From DATMBL01 sp050735975 (lineage in GTDB: Bacteria > Desulfobacterota > Binatia > UBA9968), in NCBI GenBank assembly GCA_050735975.1, contig JBOHVS010000240.1, positions 1-50,735 on the forward strand: a stretch of 50,735 nt of DNA. The letters run 5' to 3'. The translations under genes and the position numbers were made by a program. The notes below the pieces were generated by a model. The model was not told the DNA's origin. It made no database searches and saw only the letters and a program-made list of their open reading frames with translations. Of this stretch, positions 24,929 through 32,778 are shown one piece after another (position 1 is the stretch's first letter; each line of letters opens with the position of its first letter).

Positions 24929-25657
24929 GTGGTTGAGTTTCGGAAGGTTAACAAATGGTTCGGCCCCCTTCACGTCCTCAAAGATATCCATTTAAAAATC
25001 GAGGCGGGGGAGGTGGTGGTGATCTGCGGCCCGAGCGGCAGCGGCAAGAGCACCTTGATCCGCTGCATCAATCGCCTGGAGCCGGTTCAATCGGGGGAGA
25101 TCACGGTGAACGGACTTTCCCTCTCCGATCCTAAGATCAACGCATCCAAGCTTCGCGCCGACGTCGGCATAGTCTTTCAATCGTTCAATCTCTACCCGCA
25201 CATGACGGTTATGCAAAACATCACCTTGGCGCCGACCAAGGTCAAAGGATTGACGGCCGGCGCGGCGGATGAGACCGCCAGGAAGCTCCTGGAGCGCGTG
25301 GGTATACCAGACAAAGCCGACGCCTATCCGGCCAATCTCTCGGGCGGACAGCAGCAGCGGGTGGCTATCGCTCGGGCGCTCGCCATGCAGCCTAAGATCA
25401 TGCTTTTCGACGAGCCCACGTCCGCCTTAGATCCGGAAATGATCAACGAAGTGTTGGAAGTGATGACGGACCTTGCCCGCGAAGGAATGACCATGGTCGT
25501 GGTCACCCATGAAATGGGCTTCGCTCGACGGGTCGCCCACCGAATAATTTTTATGGACGAGGGACAAGTGATCGAAGAGGCGAAACCAGAGACATTCTTT
25601 GCAGCGCCACAATCACCGAGAGCCAAACAATTTCTCAGCAAAATTCTTACTCACTAA
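24929..25657 (+). CDS. Polar amino acid ABC transporter ATPase, GlnQ type
   Basis: The product is 242 residues from GTG 24929. Walker A GPSGSGKST is at residues 34-42, VFQSFNLYPHMTVMQNI is the Q-loop segment typical of GlnQ/HisP, LSGGQQQRVAIARALA is the signature, and MLFDEPTSALDPEM is Walker B. There is no C-terminal regulatory extension, as expected for this family. It leads a four-gene plus-strand operon with a binding protein and two permeases. No convincing Shine-Dalgarno site is seen before the GTG. Confidence 0.93.
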   Translation: MVEFRKVNKWFGPLHVLKDIHLKIEAGEVVVICGPSGSGKSTLIRCINRLEPVQSGEITVNGLSLSDPKINASKLRADVGIVFQSFNLYPHMTVMQNITLAPTKVKGLTAGAADETARKLLERVGIPDKADAYPANLSGGQQQRVAIARALAMQPKIMLFDEPTSALDPEMINEVLEVMTDLAREGMTMVVVTHEMGFARRVAHRIIFMDEGQVIEEAKPETFFAAPQSPRAKQFLSKILTH

Positions 25658-25667
25658 GGGGAACACG

Positions 25668-26525
25668 ATGACACGAGCCGTATATTTATTGTTGGCACTG
25701 GTCGCTCTCTATGGAGTCCCGCCCGTGGCGCTGGCCGAAACAACCCTGGAGAAAATCGACCGCACGGGAACCCTCACAATCGGGACCCGCACCGGCTCGC
25801 CGCCGTTCGCCTACGTAAACCAAAAGAACGAGTGGATCGGTTTTTCGATCGCACTGGTTGAGCAGGCGATCATCCCCTTCATCAGCAAAAAACTGGATAA
25901 GTCCATCAAACTAGAGAAAAAAGAATCAACCCCGCAGACCCGTATCCCGCTCCTGACGTCGAACGCGGTCGATTTGATTGCGGAAACCATGACCGATACC
26001 CAATCCAGGCGGGACAGCGTTGACTTCAGTCTTACTTTTTTTGTGACCGGCGCCCAGTTTCTGGTTAAGAAGGGAAGTCCCATCAAGGGCATCCAGACCA
26101 TCGCCGGGCGGCGAATTGCCGCGCAACAGGGCTCGACCAACGCGCGCATCATTCGCAAACGGGTCCCGAATGCCAAGTTGCTCGAGTTTCCCGATCAGCC
26201 AGCCGCGTTTCAGGCCCTGGTTCAAGGGCAGGTGCATGCGTACACGAACGACGGGATTCAGCTCGCCGGTCTCAAGGCGAAAGCGCCGAAACCGGACGAG
26301 TGGATCATCGTCGGCGATTTTTATTCCTATGAGCCGTACGGGATGGCGATGCGGAAGAACGATTCCGATTTCCGTCAGGTCGTCAATGTCGGACTGATGG
26401 ACGCCATCCAGTCGGGCAAATACTTCGAGCTTTACGAAAAGTGGTTCGGGCCGAAGGGCGAAGTTCCCTATCCGCTGACCCCTGAGACCAAACGCTTCCT
26501 GCAGATGCAGGTGGTTCCGAAGTGA
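25668..26525 (+). CDS. Amino acid ABC transporter substrate-binding protein (family 3)
   Basis: The product is 285 residues from ATG 25668, which has AAGGGGA seven bases upstream; the longer frame overlaps the ATPase. A signal peptide (MTRAVYLLLALVALYGVPPV, cut near LAE) is followed by family 3 features: LEKIDRTGTLTIGTRTGSPP, WIGFSIALVEQAI, DLIAETMTDTQSRRDSVDFS and ITRRAN-like mid segments. It binds polar or acidic amino acids in the periplasm for the permeases encoded downstream. A 253-base gap with a family B repeat separates it from the first permease. Confidence 0.92.
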   Translation: MTRAVYLLLALVALYGVPPVALAETTLEKIDRTGTLTIGTRTGSPPFAYVNQKNEWIGFSIALVEQAIIPFISKKLDKSIKLEKKESTPQTRIPLLTSNAVDLIAETMTDTQSRRDSVDFSLTFFVTGAQFLVKKGSPIKGIQTIAGRRIAAQQGSTNARIIRKRVPNAKLLEFPDQPAAFQALVQGQVHAYTNDGIQLAGLKAKAPKPDEWIIVGDFYSYEPYGMAMRKNDSDFRQVVNVGLMDAIQSGKYFELYEKWFGPKGEVPYPLTPETKRFLQMQVVPK

Positions 26526-26649
26526 GAAGAAGGCCGTATTCCCGGTTCGACGTTCGAAGTTCGAGGTTTGAAAACCGTATCCTAAGAGGCTCGCGCGTTC
26601 AGAGAAGCTGCTGCGGATTCCGCGCGGCAGAGTGTGGAAACTGTATTTT

Positions 26650-26774
26650 CACGCCGATCAAAAAGGTTCAGATGCGAGGCGCGCGATGGTCGACGAGCGG
26701 AGACGTACTCTGGCAGTACGTTGTAGCGAGTCGGGTGAGCGCAACGAAGCAGATGAGCCTTTTTCAGCGGCGTG
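26650..26774 (+). repeat. Repeat family B, full copy at the permease start
   Basis: The element is 125 bases with inverted ends CACGCCGATCAAAAAGG (26650-26666) and CCTTTTTCAGCGGCGTG (26758-26774), 15 of 17 bases complementary. It contains the small palindromic core GTACTCTGGCAGTAC. It ends four bases before the permease start codon, so it supplies the sequence where that gene's ribosome site should be. The frame of the permease runs open through it, which makes a false longer start at 26632 look possible. Confidence 0.8.
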
Positions 26775-26778
26775 CGAC

Positions 26779-27501
26779 ATGAACTACAAGTTTGACTGGT
26801 CGGTTCTCTGGAGCGGTCAATCCGGAAGTTGGCTCCTTCAGGGAGTGATCACAACCATCGAGATCTCGGTCCTCGGTTGGCTGCTGGCTATTATACTCGG
26901 GATCCTGTCCGGCGCGCTGCGCACGCTGCCCTTCCCGCCACTGCGCTATCTCGCGACATTCTATGTGGAGTTTTTTAGAAACGTGCCATTGCTGGTTTGG
27001 ATGTTTTTCTGGTATTTCGCCGTACCACCGCTACTGCCGCAAGCGATACGGGAATGGCTTTTTGATCACGGCGCGGAGTTTTGGGCCGGAACATTTGCGC
27101 TGGGCGTTTACCACGGCGCCCGTTTCTCGGAGGTGATTCGTTCTGGCATTCAGTCAATCCCCAAGACCCAGTTCGAAGCCGCCGTCTCAACGGGACTCAC
27201 TGAAGCCCAGGCCTACAGGCTCATCATCATTCCCATCGCTGTACGTTTGGTCATACCGCCGATGACGAACGAATCGCTGAATCTCTTGAAAAACTCCTCG
27301 ATTGCCCTCACCATCGGCGTCGCCGAACTCACCTTTCAAACCCGCCAGATCGAAACCTACACCGCCAGGGCGCTCGAAGCCTTGACCGCCGGCACGTTGA
27401 TCTACCTGCTCCTCTGTTTGAGCCTCTCGGCGGTCATGGCGCTGGTTGAGCGGCGCTACGCGATTCCCGGGATGATCGTCAAAGGGCAGACCGGAGCATA
27501 G
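26779..27501 (+). CDS. Amino acid ABC transporter permease, HisM/GltJ type
   Basis: The product is 240 residues from ATG 26779 (MNYKFDWSVLWSGQSGSWLL). The frame is open further upstream, but that part is the family B repeat and not conserved protein. Five or so membrane helices and the EAA-like loop SGIQSIPKTQFEAAVSTGLT identify a polar amino acid permease. It pairs with the next gene as heterodimer partner. Expression may depend on the repeat next to its start. Confidence 0.9.
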   Translation: MNYKFDWSVLWSGQSGSWLLQGVITTIEISVLGWLLAIILGILSGALRTLPFPPLRYLATFYVEFFRNVPLLVWMFFWYFAVPPLLPQAIREWLFDHGAEFWAGTFALGVYHGARFSEVIRSGIQSIPKTQFEAAVSTGLTEAQAYRLIIIPIAVRLVIPPMTNESLNLLKNSSIALTIGVAELTFQTRQIETYTARALEALTAGTLIYLLLCLSLSAVMALVERRYAIPGMIVKGQTGA

Positions 27502-27506
27502 CTCAC

Positions 27507-28187
27507 GTGGACGTCCAGGTCATCATCAATAACTTCGGATTTCTTATCTTCCAGGGTCTCCTGGGTTTTGGAACTTTCGCGGGCGGCACCTTGCGGCTGG
27601 CCGTTCCTGCCATCATACTCGGCTCGATCCTGGGCGTCCTTCTCGGTCTTGGACGCCTGGCGCGCTCACGTTGGATACACGTTCCGGCAACGATTTACGT
27701 CGAGTTCTTTCGCGGCGTGCCGCTGGTGATGGTGATCTTCTGGTTTTGGTTTATTGTCCCGTTTTTACTGGGGAGGGCTTTGCCGGAGTATAGCGTTGCC
27801 CTCGCCGCCTTTGTGATTTTTGAGGCGGCGTATTTGGGCGAAATCGTAAGAGCCGGGATACAATCGGTGCCGCGGGGCCAGATCGAGGCGGCCACCGCCA
27901 CTGGACTGAGACGGGCTCAAACCATGCGTTACGTCATCCTGCCGCAGGCGCTCAGAAACATGATTCCGGCCCTGGTGACGCAATTTATCGTTCTACTTAA
28001 AGACACGTCGTTGGCCTCGATAATCGGCTACGTCGATCTCACTAAGGCCGCGCAGATTGTCAATAATCGCGAGATCCGGCCGTTTGAGCTTTATCTTTTT
28101 ATCGCGGTCGTTTACTGGCTTTGCAGCTACGCCATGTCGCGCTGGGCCCGATCGCTCGAACGCCGCCTTGGAACCGCCTCCGCTTGA
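27507..28187 (+). CDS. Amino acid ABC transporter permease, second subunit
   Basis: The product is 226 residues from GTG 27507, five bases after the first permease stop. It has five membrane helices and the EAA loop AGIQSVPRGQIEAATATGLR, followed by LKDTSLASIIGYVDL, typical of GltK/GlnP permeases. It completes the importer operon: ATPase, binding protein, two permeases. Confidence 0.92.
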   Translation: MDVQVIINNFGFLIFQGLLGFGTFAGGTLRLAVPAIILGSILGVLLGLGRLARSRWIHVPATIYVEFFRGVPLVMVIFWFWFIVPFLLGRALPEYSVALAAFVIFEAAYLGEIVRAGIQSVPRGQIEAATATGLRRAQTMRYVILPQALRNMIPALVTQFIVLLKDTSLASIIGYVDLTKAAQIVNNREIRPFELYLFIAVVYWLCSYAMSRWARSLERRLGTASA

Positions 28188-28220
28188 TCGGGCGATCGAA
28201 TGATTTCACAATCCAGTACA

Positions 28221-28619
28221 TCAGCCTATCGTTGAAACCCTATCCGGCCGGATCTTATACATGACGCGTACTTCGCCAGAGCCCCGAAACGGGTATTTGT
28301 TCTTGCCCAAGTATTTCTGAGCGAGAGCGTCGATGTGATCGTCGGCTCCCTGCTCAGTAATTTCCGCAACTTCCCCGCGCACGGCTAGATAGCGATAGGG
28401 ATTGTCCGGGTCCTGGATCGACAGCGCTACGTTCTTGTTGCGGCGCATGTTTTTGTCTTTGACCCGCCCTTTGGCTGTATTGACTCGAATGTGGGTGCCG
28501 TCATAATCAAACCAGACCGGCGTCACTTGCGGACTACCGTCCGGCATAATCGTGGCTACATTGGCGAACGCAACCTTGGTGAACATATCTTTGAAGTGAT
28601 CGGGAATCTTCTCGGCCAT
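28221..28619 (-). CDS. PPOX-class flavin/F420-dependent oxidoreductase
   Basis: The product is 132 residues from ATG 28619, with AAGGGGAG upstream; the frame extension to 28649 reaches the edge of an inserted element. The split-barrel fold of the pyridoxamine-phosphate oxidase class is shown by ANVATIMPDGSPQVTPVWFD, RVNTAKGRVKDKNMRRNKNV and YLAVRGEVAEI. Such proteins bind FMN or F420 and reduce varied substrates. It follows gph on the same strand, separated by a MITE-like insertion of 129 bases that lies between its ribosome site and the gph stop. Confidence 0.87.
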   Translation of the reverse strand: MAEKIPDHFKDMFTKVAFANVATIMPDGSPQVTPVWFDYDGTHIRVNTAKGRVKDKNMRRNKNVALSIQDPDNPYRYLAVRGEVAEITEQGADDHIDALAQKYLGKNKYPFRGSGEVRVMYKIRPDRVSTIG

Positions 28620-28654
28620 AAACTCCCCTTTCTTTACACCCGTTCTCAAATTAA

Positions 28655-28783
28655 GATTCTGCTGAAAACCGGTTCCTATGCTTCGATGGGCTCAGCATTG
28701 AACGGAAAATCCGTCCGGTTTCAATGTAATTCCCGTTCGCCCTGAGCTTTGTCGAAGGGTGAACGAGGATTTTCAGCAGAATC
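28655..28783. mobile_element. MITE-like element, family A copy 1, with 7-bp target duplication
   Basis: Perfect 14-base inverted ends GATTCTGCTGAAAA (28655-28668) and TTTTCAGCAGAATC (28770-28783) bound a 129-base non-coding element. The target AAATTAA is present directly on both sides (28648-28654 and 28784-28790). The interior carries GCTCAGCATTGAACGGAAAATC and a GTTCGCCCTGAGC / TTCGATGGGCTCAG inverted pair. The right-hand target copy contains the stop codon of gph, so the insertion went in right behind that gene. Confidence 0.85.
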
Positions 28784-28786
28784 AAA

Positions 28787-29434
28787 TTAACGAAAATAAT
28801 CCGACAACTGCATCAAAGTGTCGATCAAAAGGTCCGGCTCGGCCGCGACCAGGTCTTTCTTGCTGCCGAGCCCATACGTCACTGCGCATGTAACGACCCC
28901 GGCGCGCTTTCCCGCCTGTATATCCGTGTCCCCGTCGCCGACCATCACAGCTTGGTTTGCAGAAAAGCCGAAGCCATCCAGAACAGTATGAAGCAACCCC
29001 GGATGAGGTTTCTTTTCCGGGCCGCTGTCTCCGCCTAGAATCAGGTCGAATTGATCCTCGACGCCCAATCCCCGCAGCACGGCGACTGTCAAACGACGCG
29101 TCTTGTTGCTTACAACGACTCTTCGTTTGCCCCGGAAGTACTCGAGGATCTCAGGGACGTCGGGATAAAGGACGGTCGTGTCGAGCAGGTGATTCTCATA
29201 CCACGCCAGAAAGACCTGCATGACCTCTGGGAAGTGATCAGGAGTTTCTTCCGGCAAAGAATGCTTCAGAAGATGTTCGACGCCGCGGCCGACGTGCGAA
29301 TGAATCTGTGAATCGGGCAACGGGGTTAAATCAAAGTGCGCTCGTGTATGATTCACGGCATTTGCCAGGTCGCGCCCCGTGTTCGCCAGTGTGCCATCAA
29401 GATCGAACATCACCAGATCGACCGCCCTTTTCAT
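28787..29434 (-). CDS. gph: HAD-family phosphatase, phosphoglycolate phosphatase-like
   Basis: The product is 215 residues with all four HAD motifs: nucleophile in VMFDLDGTLANTGRDL (motif I), VVVSNKTRR (motif II), the lysine in GPEKKPHPGLL (motif III) and MVGDGDTDIQAGKRAG (motif IV). A helical cap lies between motifs I and II, as in Gph/PGP-type enzymes that hydrolyse 2-phosphoglycolate or similar small phosphates. ATG 29434 is preceded by AGGAG. Its stop codon forms part of the target duplication of the adjacent MITE-like element. Confidence 0.88.
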   Translation of the reverse strand: MKRAVDLVMFDLDGTLANTGRDLANAVNHTRAHFDLTPLPDSQIHSHVGRGVEHLLKHSLPEETPDHFPEVMQVFLAWYENHLLDTTVLYPDVPEILEYFRGKRRVVVSNKTRRLTVAVLRGLGVEDQFDLILGGDSGPEKKPHPGLLHTVLDGFGFSANQAVMVGDGDTDIQAGKRAGVVTCAVTYGLGSKKDLVAAEPDLLIDTLMQLSDYFR

Positions 29435-29678
29435 GCCGCTCCTATCTCACTTTTGAACATAGACGCGATGCTACTCCCTGTCAATGTAAGGGAATACTTG
29501 TTCAAACTGTTCCAACCGTTCAAGCAGACGTTTGAACGGCTCGAACACTCGAACCGCTTGATGACGCAAGTTTAGGTGCCGTGCACGAGCCAGGTGTGTT
29601 AGCTTTGATCAATGTAATCGAACTGGTGTAATGTGGCAGCGAGCGGTGCTTATTCAAACAAAGTTCCGGAGGTGGCAA
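29435..29678. other. Divergent intergenic region with GTTCAA-type strings
   Basis: The gap between divergent genes must hold both promoters, but none is convincing by eye. TTCAAACTGTTCCAACCGTT and TTTGAACGGCTCGAACACTC strings at about 29500-29555 recur, in rearranged form, at 34775-34830. Confidence 0.4.
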
Positions 29679-30683
29679 ATGATGCGCGTTTCTAGGCTTC
29701 GGACAATCTTGTGCCGATTAACCGCATGCCTGGTCCTGTTTTTTCCGGCATGGTTATCCGCGGCGGACAAAATCAACACGTCCTACATCTCGGTCAGCCC
29801 AGGCTCCTCGACCGTAATCTGGATCGCCAAGGAGGCCCGAATGTTTGAAAAGCATGGGCTTGACGCCACTGCGATCTTTATCTCAGGAAGCATTCGCGGC
29901 ATCCAGGCCATTCTCGCCGGAGAGATTCCCATTGGTGAAGGCGGCGGCCCGGGTCTAACGAGCGCGAGATTGGCAGGCGGCGATGTCGTAGCCATTGGGG
30001 GAAATGTCAATGTGTTACCATATTATCTGGTCTCCCACCCAAGCATCAAACGGCCTGAAGATTTGAAGGGCAAAATCGGCGGTAACCACATCGCCGGCAC
30101 CACGGCGGAATTCGCCCTCAGGGTCGGACTAAAAAAGATGGGACTAGATCCGGCCAAAGATGTGACCCTACGGGTCATCGGAGGCTCTATCGACCGAATG
30201 GTGGCGCTGCAAAAAGGGATCGTTCAGTTCACAGTAGCGACGGAGCCCGGCAAGGTGATGGCTGAAAAGCTGGGGTATCCCACCTTGATCGATATGGCAT
30301 CGCTACAGATTCCCTTCCCACAAAACGGGGTCTATACGACAACCAAGTTGACCCGCGAGAATCCCGATCTAGTACGACGCTACATGAGAGCCTATGTCGA
30401 AGCAATCCACTTCTATAAGACACGCAAGGAAGATGTGCTCAAAATTATGCGCAAATACTCGCGCGTGGAAGACCGCAAGGTGTTGGAGGAAACCTGGGAT
30501 TGGCACGTGCGCTACATTCCGGAGGCGCCGTATCCACCCGCCGAGGGCTATCAGTTAATCTTGCAGGAGATGGCGACTACGAACCCGAAAGCCGCCCAGG
30601 CAAACGCAAGAGATTTTGTCGATTTGCGTTTTGTCAAGGAGCTTGAGGATTCAGGATTCATCAAGAATCTTTACAAGCGCTGA
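29679..30683 (+). CDS. NMT1/TauA-type ABC substrate-binding protein
   Basis: The product is 334 residues from ATG 29679 (a second ATG follows at once); GGAGGT lies five to eight bases upstream. A signal peptide (MMRVSRLRTILCRLTACLVL, cut near LSAA) precedes the family fold: SVSPGSSTVIWIAKEARMFE, then GLDATAIFISGSIRGIQAI, and the C-terminal helix pair MRAYVEAIHFYKTRKEDVLK. Such proteins bind sulfonates, aromatic acids or pyrimidines. No permease or ATPase is adjacent, so it is an orphan receptor. It is the intact counterpart of the relic at 1032-1281. Confidence 0.88.
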   Translation: MMRVSRLRTILCRLTACLVLFFPAWLSAADKINTSYISVSPGSSTVIWIAKEARMFEKHGLDATAIFISGSIRGIQAILAGEIPIGEGGGPGLTSARLAGGDVVAIGGNVNVLPYYLVSHPSIKRPEDLKGKIGGNHIAGTTAEFALRVGLKKMGLDPAKDVTLRVIGGSIDRMVALQKGIVQFTVATEPGKVMAEKLGYPTLIDMASLQIPFPQNGVYTTTKLTRENPDLVRRYMRAYVEAIHFYKTRKEDVLKIMRKYSRVEDRKVLEETWDWHVRYIPEAPYPPAEGYQLILQEMATTNPKAAQANARDFVDLRFVKELEDSGFIKNLYKR

Positions 30684-30707
30684 GACATAAACATCACCCT
30701 CACCCTT

Positions 30708-30742
30708 GCCCTCTCCCATCGAGGGGCATCGAGGGAGAGGGC
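30708..30742. terminator. 10-bp hairpin between convergent genes
   Basis: GCCCTCTCCC (30708-30717) and GGGAGAGGGC (30733-30742) form a perfect stem with a 15-base loop. It lies just past the stop of the NMT1 protein gene and downstream of grdA on the other strand. There is no clear T-run, so it may be only a dispersed repeat (CCTCACCCTTGCCCTCTCCC type) or a weak bidirectional terminator. Confidence 0.4.
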
Positions 30743-30844
30743 ACCGTTTCGGCGCTTCCGCCCGTAAAATCCGTCGCGGAACTGAAGGATTACGAAACAA
30801 AGATCGGGGCAAGCGTCTCCTTTTCGGATCTATGAGAGAGAGGG

Positions 30845-31312
30845 CTATTTGCTTTCTGCGAGACTTTTTCTCGACGCCTGCAGAACCTGTCTCATCGGTT
30901 CGACGTCGATCACCATAGAGGAAAGTTCGAGCTTTTCCTGTCGAGCGGTTTCGGGAACGACTTTAACGACCTCCGGCTCGAGGACGTGATAAACCGGGAT
31001 CTTCAGGGCGACGGCGGCCAGGGGACCGGCATAGCTTGGATCCCCCTGGGTTACCGTTTCTGCAAAAACCTCCACCCCATTGGCTTCGCCGTTGCCCAGA
31101 ACCACCGCGAGATTCTCCGGACCATACTGATCCGCCAGGCGCTTGATGACCCCTTGGTTCTCAAAGTTCATCGCGCCCGCGGCGGTTCAGACAAAGCACT
31201 CGGTGACCTGATAGACTACCTCGAAACCCGCGCTTTGCAGGCACTCGGCGATGATTGGACCCGGGATTCCGTCCCGTTCGCCAATAGCGATAATCTTTTT
31301 TCCTTGCAGCAT
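30845..31312 (-). CDS. grdA: Glycine/sarcosine/betaine reductase selenoprotein A, with in-frame UGA (Sec)
   Basis: The product is 155 residues from ATG 31312, with GGAGG just upstream. The frame contains one internal TGA (plus-strand 31187-31189, residue 42). On both sides the protein matches GrdA without a break: IIAIGERDGIPGPIIAECLQ and TECFV before it, then TAAGAMNFENQ, ENLAVVLGNGEANG, ETVTQGDPSYAGPLAAVALK and YHVLEPEV after it. In GrdA the CFVU-TAAGAM site carries the catalytic selenocysteine, so the UGA must be decoded as Sec. GrdA carries the carboxymethyl group from protein B to protein C. grdC lies ten bases upstream in the same operon. A shorter reading from the internal ATG at 31171 would lack the active site and is wrong. 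Confidence 0.93.
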
Positions 31313-31322
31313 CGATCCTCCG

Positions 31323-32744
31323 TCACTTATCCCGTTCAACCAAAAATGAACAGCCGTCTGAAAGCTGCGTCATCCTCCCAAGAAACAGACTTCCTTTCGC
31401 GATAAACAACGTGTTCCCGAAACTGCCGTCCCGCAATCCATTCAGCGCGTGTCCGAGATACGAAATCGCCGAAGGAATATGGCCCTGCGTCGGCGCGTAA
31501 CCAATCATGCCCCGAGTGCGGACAAAATCCTCCATCTCCTCTTTTCTGATCTCGCCGCGCATGACGGCCAGCGCGGCCAAGGTTCGATAATTGGTCCGCG
31601 GCACGTCACCGCTGCCGGAGGGCACGGTAATCTCGGGGTTGTGCAATTCAACCGCGTAGCGGTCCACATCCGTCAGTTTCTTTCCCAGCCTCTCGAGCGG
31701 CGCCGCGGCCAGCAGTTCTATCATCGCTTGCGGTGACGAGCCGGCGCGCACCGGGTGAAAAGCCACGGAATCCAATCTCAGATACGGCTTGTCTCCACGG
31801 GCTCGACTTAGAACAACAGCAAAACTCCCCAAGACATCCTCCAGCACAGGCATTCCGTTCTTCAAATGCGACTCAAACTTCATGCCGAGCTTCGCAAGCG
31901 AGCCGCCCGCCACTACGGCGACATTGCGGCACACGCCCGACTGGATCAGGCTCGCGCCGTGAATCATTGCGTAAAGCGGACCGGCACAGAAGGCCTTTGT
32001 GTCCGACCCGGAAGCGTTCTCACAACCCGCTTGTTCGGCAATCGCCTTCGCCAAGTTTCCGCCGCCGCGATTGTAACGGTCTCCCACCCCCTCCTCCGAG
32101 CAGCTGATCACGTAGTCGATGTCCCGCGGGTCGAGCTGCAGCGAAGAAAGCAGCGATCGCAGCGAATGAGCAGCCGTAACCTTCGCCGCCAGATTCTCGA
32201 GCAGCACCTCGGCAGTGAGGCTTGCATCTTCTGCGTGGCCAGGCTCGAACGCGCCCACCCATGTCTCGCCCGAACAGAGCGGCAGCGCGCCTTCCTCGCA
32301 CAGAGATTTGATTTCGGCTAAAGAACGCAGCCCTGTCTTGCGGCCGTCTGCAAACTTCCCCGCATGATCCGCAAACCATCCGTCATGAAAGCACACGAGA
32401 TTGAATTGGTCTCCGTCCGCAAGCAGAGCGTAAAACTGGTCCTGCCCGCAAATCTCCCCAAAGACGCCCTTCGGAGCGGCTTCCTCGATGAGATTTTCAT
32501 ACCACGGCGCGCGCAAGCCCTTGAGATCTTCCGGCGTGATATTGCCGATAAAGACCTGATGCGGCGCGTACGCGGTGGCATCCGCAAAGGATCTAAGCTT
32601 GCGCTTCAACTCGTCGCCGAGGGTTGGATTCGCCCGGATCTCGCGCGACGGCTTTGACCCGTAGCGTACGAGCTGCGGCACGTGGGCGAGTGAATAGAAC
32701 GCTCCTTCAATTGCTACGCGGCCGGGAATTGAAGACTGAGCCAT
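31323..32744 (-). CDS. grdC: Glycine reductase complex component C beta subunit (GrdC)-like
   Basis: The product is 473 residues with a thiolase/FabH-like fold. GrdC hallmarks are AFYSLAHVPQLVRYGSKPSR near the N-terminus, DYVISCSEEGVGDRYNRGGG, GNLAKAIAEQAGC and, near the end, MIGYAPTQGHIPSAISYLGH. In the glycine reductase system proteins C (GrdC with GrdD) take the carboxymethyl group from selenoprotein A and release acetyl phosphate. grdA follows after ten bases. No grdD is found downstream of grdA, and no grdB or grdE is in the window. The start lacks a strong ribosome site. It follows the macrodomain gene after 34 bases on the same strand. Confidence 0.9.
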   Translation of the reverse strand: MAQSSIPGRVAIEGAFYSLAHVPQLVRYGSKPSREIRANPTLGDELKRKLRSFADATAYAPHQVFIGNITPEDLKGLRAPWYENLIEEAAPKGVFGEICGQDQFYALLADGDQFNLVCFHDGWFADHAGKFADGRKTGLRSLAEIKSLCEEGALPLCSGETWVGAFEPGHAEDASLTAEVLLENLAAKVTAAHSLRSLLSSLQLDPRDIDYVISCSEEGVGDRYNRGGGNLAKAIAEQAGCENASGSDTKAFCAGPLYAMIHGASLIQSGVCRNVAVVAGGSLAKLGMKFESHLKNGMPVLEDVLGSFAVVLSRARGDKPYLRLDSVAFHPVRAGSSPQAMIELLAAAPLERLGKKLTDVDRYAVELHNPEITVPSGSGDVPRTNYRTLAALAVMRGEIRKEEMEDFVRTRGMIGYAPTQGHIPSAISYLGHALNGLRDGSFGNTLFIAKGSLFLGRMTQLSDGCSFLVERDK

Positions 32745-32778
32745 GCCGAAGAGTTGCTCGCATTCGCCGCCGGTCGCA

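Noticed and set aside
26632..27501. Permease start at 26632
   Set aside because: The added N-terminus is translated repeat family B; the permease homology starts at ATG 26779.
30845..31171. 108-residue complete gene starting at the internal ATG
   Set aside because: It would lack the N-terminal half and active site of GrdA, which is encoded in the same frame upstream of a UGA at the known Sec position.
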